In this document: in pieces, positions 1-8,241 of the stretch
How the letters are laid out: every line of letters starts with the position of its first letter
Numbering within the stretch: the first letter of the stretch is position 1
NCBI RefSeq assembly: GCF_003233725.1
Contig: NZ_QKQV01000006.1
Location: 1 to 64,000 of the forward strand
Direction of reading: 5' to 3'
Source: Mesonia sp. K7
Lineage (GTDB): Bacteria; Bacteroidota; Bacteroidia; Flavobacteriales; Flavobacteriaceae
Length of the DNA stretch: 64,000 nt
The notes under the pieces: model-generated
Seen by the model: only the letters and a program-made list of their open reading frames with translations
What the model was told of the DNA's origin: nothing
Database searches by the model: none
Program-made: the position numbers and the translations under genes

Positions 1-48
1 TTTCATCAAAAAACAATTACTATTTTTAATAATGAAATAAATGTTTAA

Positions 49-108
49 TAACGGTCAACTCTATTCAGGGAAGTTCAGTAACGGTCAACGATATTCAGGG
101 AAGTTCAG
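49..108. repeat. 30-bp tandem duplication
   Basis: Two adjacent 30-base units (49-78 and 79-108) differ at only two neighbouring bases. Each contains the words AACGGTCAAC and ATTCAGGGAAGTTCAG. No further copy follows. The repeat lies upstream of the XRE regulator gene in an AT-rich intergenic stretch; it could be a recent duplication or an operator pair, and the sequence alone does not decide. Confidence 0.9.
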
Positions 109-200
109 AACAAGTTTGAATTTTGAATGATGAATTAAGAATTCCGAGTTAATCATTAGTAAATAGCTTTAAAAGTCGTAAAAAAGTCGGCTTATTTTCG

Positions 201-231
201 TTTGGTGGTAATGCACAAATCTTTAATTTCG
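201..231 (+). promoter_or_regulatory. Possible Bacteroidota-type promoter of the XRE gene
   Basis: TTTG at 201-204 is followed after exactly 19 bases by TAATTTCG at 224-231, a one-base departure from the TAnnTTTG -7 consensus of the Bacteroidota primary sigma factor. The start codon is at 242, leaving a very short leader. The imperfect -7 keeps confidence moderate. Confidence 0.4.
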
Positions 232-241
232 AAAATAAAAA

Positions 242-808
242 ATGAATCTATTAAGCGAGCAAATTACTGAGAGTAGAAAAGCAAAAGGATTAACACAAGA
301 AGAATTGGCGGCATTAGCAAAAGTCAATTTACGAACGATTCAACGTCTAGAAAATAACGAAAATATACCAAGAGCAAAAACACTTCAGTTGGTGGGTAAT
401 GCTTTAGAGATTGACTTGATAAATGAAATAGGTTCATCAGAAAACAAAATGGAGTTTTATTTCACAAAAGTGATGAATGTAATTTTTTTTATTATTCTAA
501 ATATCGTCATCATAATGGCATTGGGGTACCTCACGATAGACTCCGCTGCCAATACAAATAGTAGGATTGGTGCATTTTTACTAAGTCTTTTTATCCCTTA
601 TTTTATAGTAAGACAAACTGAGCATATGAACAGTATGGAGCGTTTTCTGAAATTAGGTAGTGGTTTAATTCTCTATTTCTTATTGTTTTTTGTGCTTCAT
701 GGTTTTCCAGCTGGCTTTACTTCAGGTTTGTTTGTATGTATTCCTATTTTTATAAGTATTTTGTTTTACGGAAATAAACTGAACTTATCTTCGCTTTTGA
801 AAATCTAG
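242..808 (+). CDS. XRE-family HTH regulator with C-terminal membrane domain
   Basis: This 188-residue protein begins with a helix-turn-helix of the Cro/C1 (XRE) type at about residues 5-60, including the typical GLTQEELA turn and a RTIQRLEN recognition segment. The remainder (about 75-180) is hydrophobic and reads as four membrane-spanning segments. The combination suggests a membrane-tethered DNA-binding regulator that could respond to membrane state or to a partner, which is inference. HTH plus a few TM helices is a recurring architecture in Bacteroidota. It is followed on the same strand by a PH-domain gene after 31 bases, so the two may be cotranscribed. Target genes are unknown. Confidence 0.8.
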   Translation: MNLLSEQITESRKAKGLTQEELAALAKVNLRTIQRLENNENIPRAKTLQLVGNALEIDLINEIGSSENKMEFYFTKVMNVIFFIILNIVIIMALGYLTIDSAANTNSRIGAFLLSLFIPYFIVRQTEHMNSMERFLKLGSGLILYFLLFFVLHGFPAGFTSGLFVCIPIFISILFYGNKLNLSSLLKI

Positions 809-839
809 ATTTGTTTATCTTTATCAGAAAACAAATCCA

Positions 840-1217
840 ATGAAAATCCTAAATACCATTCTGGGCAATGCCAGTGAAGTTTCGGTAGAAAAACTGACCG
901 ATAAATACAGCCGATTATTAACTGATAGCGAAAGTATTGAACTCGGCTTCCAACTTTTTCGCGACACGTTTATGTTTACCAATAAACGCTTGATTTTAGT
1001 CGAAGTGCAAGGCGTTACGGGCAAAAAAGCAGAATACCGTTCTTTTCCCTACAAAAGTATGTCGCGTTTTTCGCTCGAGTCTGCAGGCACTTTTGACCTC
1101 GATGCCGAACTAAAAATCTGGATTTCGAGTGCGACTGAACCTGCCGTTAATAAAAAATTTAATAAAAGCATAGATGTTTACGCCGTGCAAAAATATTTAG
1201 CAACAAAGATTTTATAA
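840..1217 (+). CDS. PH-domain (bacterial PH) protein
   Basis: The 125-residue product has no signal peptide or membrane segment. The central strand pattern, including a run reading FMFTNKRLILVEVQG followed by SFPYKSMSRFSLES, is characteristic of small bacterial pleckstrin-homology-like proteins of the PF08000 type. The fold is predicted from these motifs; the ligand and function of this family are not known to me. Base composition is visibly less AT-rich than the flanking genes. It sits 31 bases after the membrane-anchored XRE gene, possibly in the same transcript. Confidence 0.7.
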   Translation: MKILNTILGNASEVSVEKLTDKYSRLLTDSESIELGFQLFRDTFMFTNKRLILVEVQGVTGKKAEYRSFPYKSMSRFSLESAGTFDLDAELKIWISSATEPAVNKKFNKSIDVYAVQKYLATKIL

Positions 1218-1304
1218 TTATAACTTATGTTTTTCAATTAAATTCGGAAGTTGTGATTAATATGAAAACTGAACGCAAATAGACTTTAAAATCACTGAAT
1301 TGAG

Positions 1305-1673
1305 ATGAACGAAGACGTAAAATGGACATTTTTTCCTTTTATTTTTTTATCTAAAATTTATATCAAATTCTATCGTGGAAAAAAAGACTTTTGGATTATT
1401 TTTCCTTCACTTATTTTAAGTCTAATCGTTAGTTTGAATATTTATGTTTTCTTAAATCTGAAATACGATATAAATATTTACTGGATAATCGGGCTTTACT
1501 TTCTACTCTATTTTGTTTTCTTTTTTATTTTTCATCGAAGATTTCCAGATTATGAACTAGTTGAAAAAATTAAACTGACTAAAACTGAAAAAACAATAAC
1601 TCTGATTACTATTTTATCAGCAATAGCGATGTCTTTCATAATCCTTAATATCTTAAGGAGTCAAAACATCTGA
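1305..1673 (+). CDS. Small membrane protein of unknown function
   Basis: The 122-residue protein is very rich in Phe, Ile, Leu and Tyr and has three clear membrane-spanning stretches (about residues 28-50, 56-76 and 97-117) separated by short charged loops. I do not recognise a family. The ATG at 1305 follows an AT-rich gap and there is no obvious ribosome-binding site, which is usual in this phylum. It lies at the end of a small accessory patch with the XRE and PH-domain genes; no functional link can be shown. Confidence 0.55.
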   Translation: MNEDVKWTFFPFIFLSKIYIKFYRGKKDFWIIFPSLILSLIVSLNIYVFLNLKYDINIYWIIGLYFLLYFVFFFIFHRRFPDYELVEKIKLTKTEKTITLITILSAIAMSFIILNILRSQNI

Positions 1674-1723
1674 ATTAAAAATTAATGAATTAATGGAAAA
1701 ATACTAACCGCAACAACGTAAAT

Positions 1724-1765
1724 CGCAAATTGCTACGGATTTGTCCTCACGGATAAATCCTTGCG
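1724..1765. repeat. Interrupted inverted repeat in intergenic DNA
   Basis: CGCAA (1724-1728) and GGATTT (1737-1742) are mirrored by AAATCC (1755-1760) and TTGCG (1761-1765), giving an interrupted stem around a short loop. It lies in the 286-base gap between the small membrane gene and the TruA-like gene. I see no coding potential here. It may be a degenerate palindromic repeat element. Confidence 0.5.
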
Positions 1766-1912
1766 TAATCGCAATATTTGTGTGTTCTAAATTTTAGTCC
1801 AAACTCGACCGCAAATTAGATCGATATAGAAAAGTGTTAATGTTTTTAAACCCGACAACCTATGCCGAAACTAAAAGAATTTCAGGTTCTCACAACAGTA
1901 AACTATAATGGG

Positions 1913-1957
1913 ATTCTGAAATAAATTCAGAATGACGGTAAGCAGGTTCAGAATGAC
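1913..1957. repeat. Perfect 8-bp hairpin plus direct repeat, REP-like
   Basis: ATTCTGAA (1913-1920) and TTCAGAAT (1926-1933) form a perfect inverted repeat around five bases. The word TTCAGAATGAC then occurs twice (1926-1936 and 1947-1957). The element ends two bases before the stop codon of the TruA-like gene, so on the minus strand it lies directly behind that gene and could protect or terminate its transcript. Words like this are common intergenic repeats in flavobacterial genomes, stated from general knowledge. Confidence 0.6.
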
Positions 1958-1959
1958 TT

Positions 1960-2745
1960 TTATGATTTCAACTCTACCCGATGTAAAATCAAGCCAGAAG
2001 GTGGAGCAATGCGTTCGAGTTTGATGCGCTGTGTTCCATCTAGCGCGTTCTTTAAATCCTCAATCGTTTTTTGGTGTTCGCCAATATCCAGCAACATGCC
2101 CATCATCAGGCGAATTTGCTGTCGTTTAAAACCCTTACCTTCTACCCTGAACAAATAACTCTTTCGAGGGAAAAAATTGGCTTGGTATATCGTATTTTCG
2201 ATAATTTCAGCTTCCTGTATTTCAAACACCGTTTGCGTTTCGGCTTTGGGTTTGTAACAAAACGACCAAAAATCGTGTTTCCCAGTAAATAATTGGGCGG
2301 CTTCTTGCATCAATTCAATAGACAAATCGTGCGGTGCATTATGAATAAAAGGAGCCGCAAACGGATGGTTTTTTTCACCAAACGAAAACACATAATGGTA
2401 TTCCTTGCGTTTTGCATGTTTGATGATATTAAAATCTTTGGTGGTGGGTTCAATCGATAAAGCCCGGATGTCTTGTGGCAAATTCTGATTAAATAGCATT
2501 AAAAAAGCTGCTAAGTCATCTATTTCTTTTTCCACAATCAGTTCTATATAGGTTTGATTAACCGAAACTTTTGCATCGGTTCTACCCGAAGCAATGACCT
2601 TAAAATATGCTCTTTCGAGAATATAGGAAAAGGTACGTTCAACCATTTTTTCTACCGTTTTCACTTCTGGTTGTTTTTGCCACCCGTGAAAACGAAAACC
2701 TAAATACTGCAAACCAATAATGTAAAAGTACTGTTGACGTTGCAT
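1960..2745 (-). CDS. TruA-family tRNA pseudouridine synthase, divergent
   Basis: The 261-residue protein has the length and layout of TruA: an N-terminal GFRFHGWQKQP segment (residues 16-26), the SGRTD motif with the catalytic Asp at residue 57, and a C-terminal QIRLMMG/APPSGL region. TruA converts uridines 38-40 of the tRNA anticodon arm to pseudouridine. The usual DAGVHA after the catalytic Asp is changed to DAKVSV, and the sequence is clearly divergent from the canonical enzyme, so it may be a paralogue with another RNA target. It ends a minus-strand run; the DUF2461 stop is 3 bases upstream of its start. Confidence 0.8.
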   Translation of the reverse strand: MQRQQYFYIIGLQYLGFRFHGWQKQPEVKTVEKMVERTFSYILERAYFKVIASGRTDAKVSVNQTYIELIVEKEIDDLAAFLMLFNQNLPQDIRALSIEPTTKDFNIIKHAKRKEYHYVFSFGEKNHPFAAPFIHNAPHDLSIELMQEAAQLFTGKHDFWSFCYKPKAETQTVFEIQEAEIIENTIYQANFFPRKSYLFRVEGKGFKRQQIRLMMGMLLDIGEHQKTIEDLKNALDGTQRIKLERIAPPSGLILHRVELKS

Positions 2746-2748
2746 GGT

Positions 2749-3426
2749 TTATTTTAAAAGCGAAACCCCATTCAAATCGGTGGTGAGTACCGAAGTCATA
2801 TAATCAAAAAAAGGTCGAATGCCCTTGAAATGTTCGTTTACTTTCGCAGTAAAATTTTCACTTAATACTTCTTTATCGGTAAATTTCGCGGTAAAAATAA
2901 ATTGTTTGTGATTGATATAGTTAATCGCCGCATGTTCTTTATCAAAACCTTTGGGTGCCGTTTTGAGTTGTTTACCTTCTAATTCGCCCCAATATTTCTG
3001 TAATTTTTTATCTAAAACCACTGCTTTAAACTCATCGGCATCACTTTCTATTTCTTTGCGAATGCGATACAAGTCATTTTTCTCAGGACTCCAAAAACCA
3101 ACCGCCAAAAAAGATTGGTCATGAGGTTCTATATGTAAATAATAGCCTCCTCGTAAGGTCGGTTTTTTTCGCATAAAATGCGCCGCAAAATGATGTTTGT
3201 AAGGGGTTTTATCTTTACTGAATCGTACATCTCGATAAATTCGAAAAGCTTTGGTTTTCTCAATCTCATCGTGTTGTTGCATCAAACTTTCTACATGCTT
3301 ATAGAAGGTTTTCATTTCGCTTTCAAGCTTCTTAAATTTTGGTTTGTTTTCTTCAAACCACTCGCGGTTATTGTTTATTTTGAGTTGTTTTAGAAAGCTC
3401 AGGGCTTCTTTATTGATACTTTCCAT
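2749..3426 (-). CDS. DUF2461 family protein
   Basis: The 225-residue soluble protein matches the DUF2461 (TIGR02453) family: LKINNNREWFEENKP near the N terminus, FRIYRDVRFSKDKTPYKHH in the middle, and GGYYLHIEP followed by GFWSPE. The biochemical role of the family is not established. It is packed between the SPFH gene (4 bases away) and the TruA-like gene (3 bases away), so the three are probably one transcript. Length is normal for the family. Confidence 0.85.
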   Translation of the reverse strand: MESINKEALSFLKQLKINNNREWFEENKPKFKKLESEMKTFYKHVESLMQQHDEIEKTKAFRIYRDVRFSKDKTPYKHHFAAHFMRKKPTLRGGYYLHIEPHDQSFLAVGFWSPEKNDLYRIRKEIESDADEFKAVVLDKKLQKYWGELEGKQLKTAPKGFDKEHAAINYINHKQFIFTAKFTDKEVLSENFTAKVNEHFKGIRPFFDYMTSVLTTDLNGVSLLK

Positions 3427-3430
3427 AGGA

Positions 3431-4261
3431 TTAATTATTTCCTAAAATTAAAGGCATTCCGTCTTCGCCACTTCCAATCACGATTACTTTAGAATTAGAT
3501 GACTTTGAAAGCTCTATAGTCGCTTGGATACCCTTTTCGCGAAGTATGGCATCGTTAAGCGAAGCACTTAAAATTTTATTGGCCATGGCCTTTCCTTCGG
3601 CTTCTATCTTTTGGCGTTGCGCTTCTTTTTGCGCTTTCGTTAAACGGAATTCGTATTCCAAAGATTCCTGCTCTTGTTTTAATTTACGCTCGATAGCGTC
3701 TTTGATACTTGGCGGAAGTGAAACATCACGCACTAAAACCTCATTTACCTGTACGTATTGATTTTCAAGAAGCATTTGGGTCTCTTCTAAAATTTCTTTC
3801 TGTATCGCTTCTCTTTTACTCGCATACAACTGCTCAGGATTATAACGGCCCACCACTGCTCTTGCTGCAGATCTAATGGCCGGTTTTAAAAGCCGCTCGA
3901 TATATTGTTCTCCCTTTTCCTTGTGGAGTCTTCCCAAATCTTCGTATGTAGGCTGAAACCAGGTAGAGGCATCTAATTTGATTTCTAAACCGTTTGAGCT
4001 CAAGACCTGCATTTTTTCTTCCAAAGACTGTTGCCTTACTTCGTAAATAAAGACTTTATTCCACGGGGCGATGACATGAAAACCTTCGCCCATAGGTGGT
4101 TCTTCAGTCACTACTCCGCCTCCTAAGGTTCGGTATAAAACTCCGGCTTCACCTGAACCAATTGTAACTGTAGACCTCAATAGTATAATGATAAGCACTA
4201 TAAAGACGATTACTAACGGAACGGCTATTTTTGGAAAGTTGAAGTTGGATTGATTGTTCAT
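3431..4261 (-). CDS. SPFH/prohibitin-family membrane protein
   Basis: The 276-residue protein has one N-terminal membrane span (about residues 11-28), then an SPFH (band 7) domain to about residue 190 that includes the YNPEQLYASKREAIQ region typical of prohibitins, and then a charged coiled coil (about 190-240). Prohibitin-type proteins oligomerise at membranes and often scaffold proteases; the partner here is unknown. The position, 10 bases after the vWA membrane protein gene on the same strand, suggests an envelope-related unit. The start at 4261 places the hydrophobic segment correctly at the N terminus. Confidence 0.85.
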   Translation of the reverse strand: MNNQSNFNFPKIAVPLVIVFIVLIIILLRSTVTIGSGEAGVLYRTLGGGVVTEEPPMGEGFHVIAPWNKVFIYEVRQQSLEEKMQVLSSNGLEIKLDASTWFQPTYEDLGRLHKEKGEQYIERLLKPAIRSAARAVVGRYNPEQLYASKREAIQKEILEETQMLLENQYVQVNEVLVRDVSLPPSIKDAIERKLKQEQESLEYEFRLTKAQKEAQRQKIEAEGKAMANKILSASLNDAILREKGIQATIELSKSSNSKVIVIGSGEDGMPLILGNN

Positions 4262-4271
4262 TTTTTGTATT

Positions 4272-6293
4272 TTAAATTAAACCTCTGTATTTTCTTAAAA
4301 ACCACTCTGCTGAAAGGCAAAGCACAATGATTGCCAATAAATGTTTCCAATCGATTAAGTTTGTTTTTTGTGTCGTACTTTTTTGAATGGTTTTAAAATT
4401 TTCATTTTCGATTAGATTGTTGATCAGTTTTTCTACCTGATTTTTATCGTATATTTTACCTTTACTAGCTTGCGATAGTTTGGTTATATTGGCATTTACA
4501 AACTGTTCTTCGATGTTGTAGTCTAATATGCTAAAACTACCTGACTTTTGCAAATTTTCGCCCTCAACCACCACCGTATAACGGTAATCTCCCGCAGGTA
4601 ATAGATTGAGGTTGACGTTGTAAAAATTATTATTCGCGATAAACGGATAGGTTTTAGAAGTGTTCGTATTGACATCGCTGACGCGGATATTGATTTTTGC
4701 CCGATTGTCGAAGACGTAGTTTTTATCGAAATAGCTTACCGAAATTGCTAACTCCTCACCAAAATTGTATATATTTTCAGCATCGACACGCAAACGCTCT
4801 TTTCGTTTTTTAGAAGAAGTAAACTGTACTAAATTGGCCATAAAATTGTCGAATGCCACAAAATCACCTGAATCACGATAGGCTTTTGCTCGCCACTGCC
4901 ATAAGTTTTCGCCAAACCAATAAGCTTTTTTATGGTTGTTATCCTCAACAAAAAACAATATTGGGTTTTCGATGACCACCCCATTGATATTTTGATACAA
5001 CAAAACTTGTGCTTCTGAAGTAATATTGATTTCTCCAAACTTATCCTTGAGGGGTGGAAAGTCTTGAAAGCCTATATTTTCTTGTTGAAAAAAACCAAAA
5101 TCCTTGTTCTGAAATGGTTGAAACTCTTCCGTCTGATTGGTCAAATCTTTCTTAAAATCTTCTTGAGTTTTATTGACGAAATTATAGTCCGTTTTTTCAC
5201 CTGTAACCAGTATGTAATTTATTTTCTGGGATTCGATTTGAGTAAAAACACTATTGAATCTTTGGTTAGGTTGATACAATATAACCAATTGATAATCCGA
5301 TATATTCAAATCTTTATCGTTAATCAATTTTATAGTTGCTTTTCGCTGTTTATTGGCTGCTATTGCATTTTTAAAAGCGCCTAAATCGGGATGTAAAATC
5401 GAACTTAAAATAAGTACATTGGTTTGCTCGTCGATTACTTCTACTAAAAAGGATTTTACGTTATTCGAAGTATTTTTTTCGTTCGTCAAAGTTTCGATGG
5501 AAGCGACATAGTTTTTTAGCCCTACGCTATTGGTTTTGATATGGGTGGTGACCAATTCGCTATTTTTTGTGGGTGAAAATTCTAATGTCTTTGAAAAGAT
5601 TTCTTCATTTCCCGATTTAATCACAAATCGTTTACGCACATTTTCGTCACCTGCATAGGTTACAAAGGTTTCGACCGGAAAATTGTTTCCTAAAAAAGAA
5701 TAACGATTGTTGTTGATGCGATCTATTTTAATGTCGCTATATTGTGTGGTGTCGCCAACAGCGATAGCATACACTTCATTGGGTTGGTCTAAAGCCTTGT
5801 AGAGGTAATCTTCGCCCAGGGTTTGGTTTCCGTCGGAAATGAGTATCATGGGAGCAATTTGCTCGGTGTAGATTTCTCTTAGGTTGGAAAAAACCTGATC
5901 GATTTTTGTTTGTTGCTCAGAAAAACTTAAGCTATCCCGAAGCTTAAATTCGTTACCAAAACGGTAATAATCAATGTCAAATTTTTCGCTTAAAGCTTTG
6001 TGGGTACTTATTTCATCAAGTATTTGATTAACCTTGGCTGTTTCTTCAAAATAAGCTATCGATTCCGAGTTATCGATTGCCACGATCAAATGAGGCTTTT
6101 CTTGGGTGTATTGGGTGTTGGTGATTTTTGGGTTGACCAACAACAAAAGAAGTGAAAAGTAAGTGATTGTACGTAAAATAAAGTACCACCACCAGTTTTC
6201 ACTTCTCTTTTTAGTAAAATAATATTGAAAAAGTGCGATGCCTACGGCTACTATAAAAAATAGTATCAATAAAAGAATTGTTTTTGTGGGCAT
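4272..6293 (-). CDS. vWA-domain membrane protein
   Basis: With the start at 6293 the protein has 673 residues; an upstream ATG at 6326 would add 11 polar residues before the first membrane span and is less likely. Two N-terminal membrane spans are followed by a von Willebrand factor A-like domain whose MIDAS motif reads DNSES, starting near residue 74. A long beta-rich periplasmic section and one C-terminal span (about 655-670) follow. This layout is close to the BatA/BatB-like proteins of Bacteroidota, and another such protein lies at 23216-25141. The role is probably envelope-associated, but no function is proven. Confidence 0.75.
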   Translation of the reverse strand: MPTKTILLLILFFIVAVGIALFQYYFTKKRSENWWWYFILRTITYFSLLLLLVNPKITNTQYTQEKPHLIVAIDNSESIAYFEETAKVNQILDEISTHKALSEKFDIDYYRFGNEFKLRDSLSFSEQQTKIDQVFSNLREIYTEQIAPMILISDGNQTLGEDYLYKALDQPNEVYAIAVGDTTQYSDIKIDRINNNRYSFLGNNFPVETFVTYAGDENVRKRFVIKSGNEEIFSKTLEFSPTKNSELVTTHIKTNSVGLKNYVASIETLTNEKNTSNNVKSFLVEVIDEQTNVLILSSILHPDLGAFKNAIAANKQRKATIKLINDKDLNISDYQLVILYQPNQRFNSVFTQIESQKINYILVTGEKTDYNFVNKTQEDFKKDLTNQTEEFQPFQNKDFGFFQQENIGFQDFPPLKDKFGEINITSEAQVLLYQNINGVVIENPILFFVEDNNHKKAYWFGENLWQWRAKAYRDSGDFVAFDNFMANLVQFTSSKKRKERLRVDAENIYNFGEELAISVSYFDKNYVFDNRAKINIRVSDVNTNTSKTYPFIANNNFYNVNLNLLPAGDYRYTVVVEGENLQKSGSFSILDYNIEEQFVNANITKLSQASKGKIYDKNQVEKLINNLIENENFKTIQKSTTQKTNLIDWKHLLAIIVLCLSAEWFLRKYRGLI

Positions 6294-6334
6294 TAATTTT
6301 CTGTCTATTTTATTATGTTTTGTCATTAAAAACC

Positions 6335-6437
6335 GTCAATTCGAGTGAAATTCTGAAAGAATTTTGTATCGAGAATAGGTTTTTGAGCATCAGTTCTCGA
6401 TACAATTTTTGTTGAAACAAAAATCCCTCGAACTGAC
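6335..6437. repeat. Large nested inverted repeat (hairpin element)
   Basis: The outer arms are GTCAATTCGAG (6335-6345) and CTCGAACTGAC (6427-6437), pairing at 10 of 11 positions. The inner arms are TTGTATCGAGAA (6364-6375) and TTCTCGATACAA (6394-6405), a perfect 12-bp match around an 18-base loop. The element almost fills the gap between fabG and the vWA gene, both on the minus strand. It resembles a family of palindromic intergenic repeats known from flavobacterial chromosomes; it could end or stabilise the fabG transcript. Confidence 0.8.
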
Positions 6438-6448
6438 CAATAATGAAA

Positions 6449-7195
6449 TTAAGTCAACATTCCACCATCAACATTCAAGACTTGTCCGGTAACGTAGCTA
6501 CTCAAATCACTACCCAAGAAAACACAAGCATTCGCAATATCTTCTGGAGATCCGCCACGTTTTAATGGAATGGCATCGCGCCAACCCTCAACAGTTTTTT
6601 TGTCAAGCTTGGCGGTCATTTCAGTTTCGATAAATCCGGGAGCAATCACATTGGTTCTGATGTTACGCGAACCTAACTCCAATGCCATCGATTTGGAAAA
6701 ACCAATCATTCCCGCTTTAGAAGCCGCATAATTGGCCTGACCAGCGTTACCTTTTACCCCCACCACAGAACTCATGTTGATGATACTCCCTTTCTTCTGC
6801 TTGAGCATCGTACGTTGTACGGCTTTGGTCATATTGAAAATTGACTTTAAGTTGACTTCGATGACCTTATCGAAATCCTCTTCCGTCATACGCATTAACA
6901 AGTTATCTTTGGTAATTCCTGCATTATTTACTAAAATATCGATACTTTCGAAATCGTTATTTACCTGATCGATCAAGGCTTGGGCTTCTTCAAAACTAGC
7001 GGCATTACTTTTATAGCCTTTGGCTTTTACCCCTAAACTTTCCAATTCTTTTTCTAATGCTCTAGCCGCTTCTTCTGACGAACTATAGGTAAAAGCAACA
7101 TTGGCACCGTGTTCTGCAAAGACTGTCGCAATACCCTTACCAATACCACGGCTTGCTCCGGTAATAATGGCGTTTTTTCCTTCTAATAATTTCAT
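6449..7195 (-). CDS. fabG: 3-oxoacyl-[acyl-carrier-protein] reductase
   Basis: The 248-residue short-chain dehydrogenase reduces 3-oxoacyl-ACP to 3-hydroxyacyl-ACP with NADPH in fatty acid elongation. It has the nucleotide-binding motif TGASRGIGKG (from residue 12), the NNAG motif, the catalytic Ser of NMSS and the YAASK Tyr/Lys pair, plus the C-terminal YVTGQVLNVDGGM typical of FabG. Length is exactly normal. It has its own promoter-like element and stands alone between sucD (with terminator) and the hairpin repeat. A paralogous SDR acting on another substrate is possible but the match to FabG is strong. Confidence 0.93.
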   Translation of the reverse strand: MKLLEGKNAIITGASRGIGKGIATVFAEHGANVAFTYSSSEEAARALEKELESLGVKAKGYKSNAASFEEAQALIDQVNNDFESIDILVNNAGITKDNLLMRMTEEDFDKVIEVNLKSIFNMTKAVQRTMLKQKKGSIINMSSVVGVKGNAGQANYAASKAGMIGFSKSMALELGSRNIRTNVIAPGFIETEMTAKLDKKTVEGWRDAIPLKRGGSPEDIANACVFLGSDLSSYVTGQVLNVDGGMLT

Positions 7196-7223
7196 TTTTT
7201 TATATTAAAACCAGTTAGTTCAC

Positions 7224-7254
7224 CAAATATAACAAACTCCCACTTTTGAGCATA
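7224..7254 (-). promoter_or_regulatory. Probable fabG promoter
   Basis: On the minus strand TATATTTG (7231-7224) fits the TAnnTTTG -7 consensus exactly. Nineteen bases upstream is TATG (7254-7251), a weak match to the TTTG -33 element. The leader to the fabG ATG would be about 20 bases, the same distance seen for other promoters in this window. Confidence 0.5.
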
Positions 7255-7286
7255 AAAAAACCGCTCTTAAATGAATAAGAGCGGTT
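7254..7286 (-). terminator. Rho-independent terminator of sucD
   Basis: AACCGCTCTTA (7259-7269) and TAAGAGCGGTT (7276-7286) form a perfect 11-bp stem with a 6-base loop. On the minus strand the stem is followed by a run of T residues (7260-7254). It lies 21 bases after the sucD stop codon. Confidence 0.9.
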
Positions 7287-7307
7287 ATAATTTTATCGAA
7301 TCTATGT

Positions 7308-8180
7308 TTAGCCTAAAACTTCGGCTACTTTTTTACCAATTTCAGCTGGAGAATCTACCACGTGGATTCCGCAATCTTTCATAATTTTCTTTTTTGCTTG
7401 AGCCGTGTCTTCACTTCCGCCAACAATCGCTCCTGCGTGCCCCATGGTTCTACCTGCTGGAGCAGTTTCACCTGCGATAAACCCAACGATAGGCTTTTTA
7501 GAACCACTTTGTTTGTACCAGTTTGCCGCATCTGCTTCTAACTGACCTCCAATTTCACCAATCATGACCACAGCTTCTGTCTCTGGATCGTTAATGAGCA
7601 TTTCTACCGCATCTTTTGTTGTCGTCCCGATAATTGGATCTCCACCAATTCCGATTGCCGTAGTAATTCCTAAATTTTGCTTGACCACTTGGTCTGCAGC
7701 TTCATAAGTTAAGGTTCCTGATTTAGAAACAATACCTACTTTTCCTTTTTTGAAAACAAAACCTGGCATAATCCCAACTTTTGCCTCCCCTGGCGTAATC
7801 ACACCCGGACAGTTTGGTCCGATTAAACGGCAGTCTTTGTCTTTGATATAATCCGCCGCTTTTACCATATCCCCTACAGGAATACCTTCGGTAATGGTGA
7901 TGATGACTTTAATTCCTGCGTCAGCAGCTTCCATAATGGCATCGGCAGCAAAGGCTGGTGGAACAAAAATAATGGTGGTATCTGCGCCTACTTCTTTTAC
8001 CGCTTCTGCAACGGTATTGAATACAGGTTTATCTAAATGTTTCTGACCTCCTTTTCCCGGAGTTACCCCACCAACAACGTTGGTACCGTATTCTATCATT
8101 TGTTCGGCGTGAAACGTACCTTCACTACCTGTAAAACCTTGTACTATTATTTTGGAATCTTTGTTTACTAAAACGCTCAT
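7308..8180 (-). CDS. sucD: Succinyl-CoA synthetase (ADP-forming), alpha subunit
   Basis: The 290-residue protein is the CoA-binding and phosphohistidine subunit of succinyl-CoA synthetase, which makes ATP or GTP from succinyl-CoA in the TCA cycle. Visible features are the CoA-binding domain with [10 protein letters not shown] near residue 14, the GPNCPGVI segment, GIGGDPIIG, and the C-terminal [13 protein letters not shown] containing the active-site His. Length is normal. The beta subunit gene (sucC) is not next to it or elsewhere in this window, so the two subunits are encoded apart. It has its own promoter and terminator, consistent with a single-gene transcript. Confidence 0.96.
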   Translation of the reverse strand: MSVLVNKDSKIIVQGFTGSEGTFHAEQMIEYGTNVVGGVTPGKGGQKHLDKPVFNTVAEAVKEVGADTTIIFVPPAFAADAIMEAADAGIKVIITITEGIPVGDMVKAADYIKDKDCRLIGPNCPGVITPGEAKVGIMPGFVFKKGKVGIVSKSGTLTYEAADQVVKQNLGITTAIGIGGDPIIGTTTKDAVEMLINDPETEAVVMIGEIGGQLEADAANWYKQSGSKKPIVGFIAGETAPAGRTMGHAGAIVGGSEDTAQAKKKIMKDCGIHVVDSPAEIGKKVAEVLG

Positions 8181-8205
8181 ATTATTTTCTTGAATTTATG
8201 GAATG

Positions 8206-8236
8206 CAAATTTAATTTTTATAACGCAACTCTAAAA
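8206..8236 (-). promoter_or_regulatory. Probable sucD promoter
   Basis: On the minus strand TAAATTTG (8213-8206) fits the -7 consensus, and TTTT (8236-8233) sits 19 bases upstream at the -33 position. It occupies the only gap between the NTF2-like gene and sucD, and gives a leader of about 20 bases. Confidence 0.5.
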
Positions 8237-8241
8237 AGATT

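Noticed and set aside
5064-5384. Plus-strand frame of 106 codons inside the vWA gene
   Set aside because: It is antisense to a well-supported gene, hydrophobic by codon complement only, and has no upstream signal.
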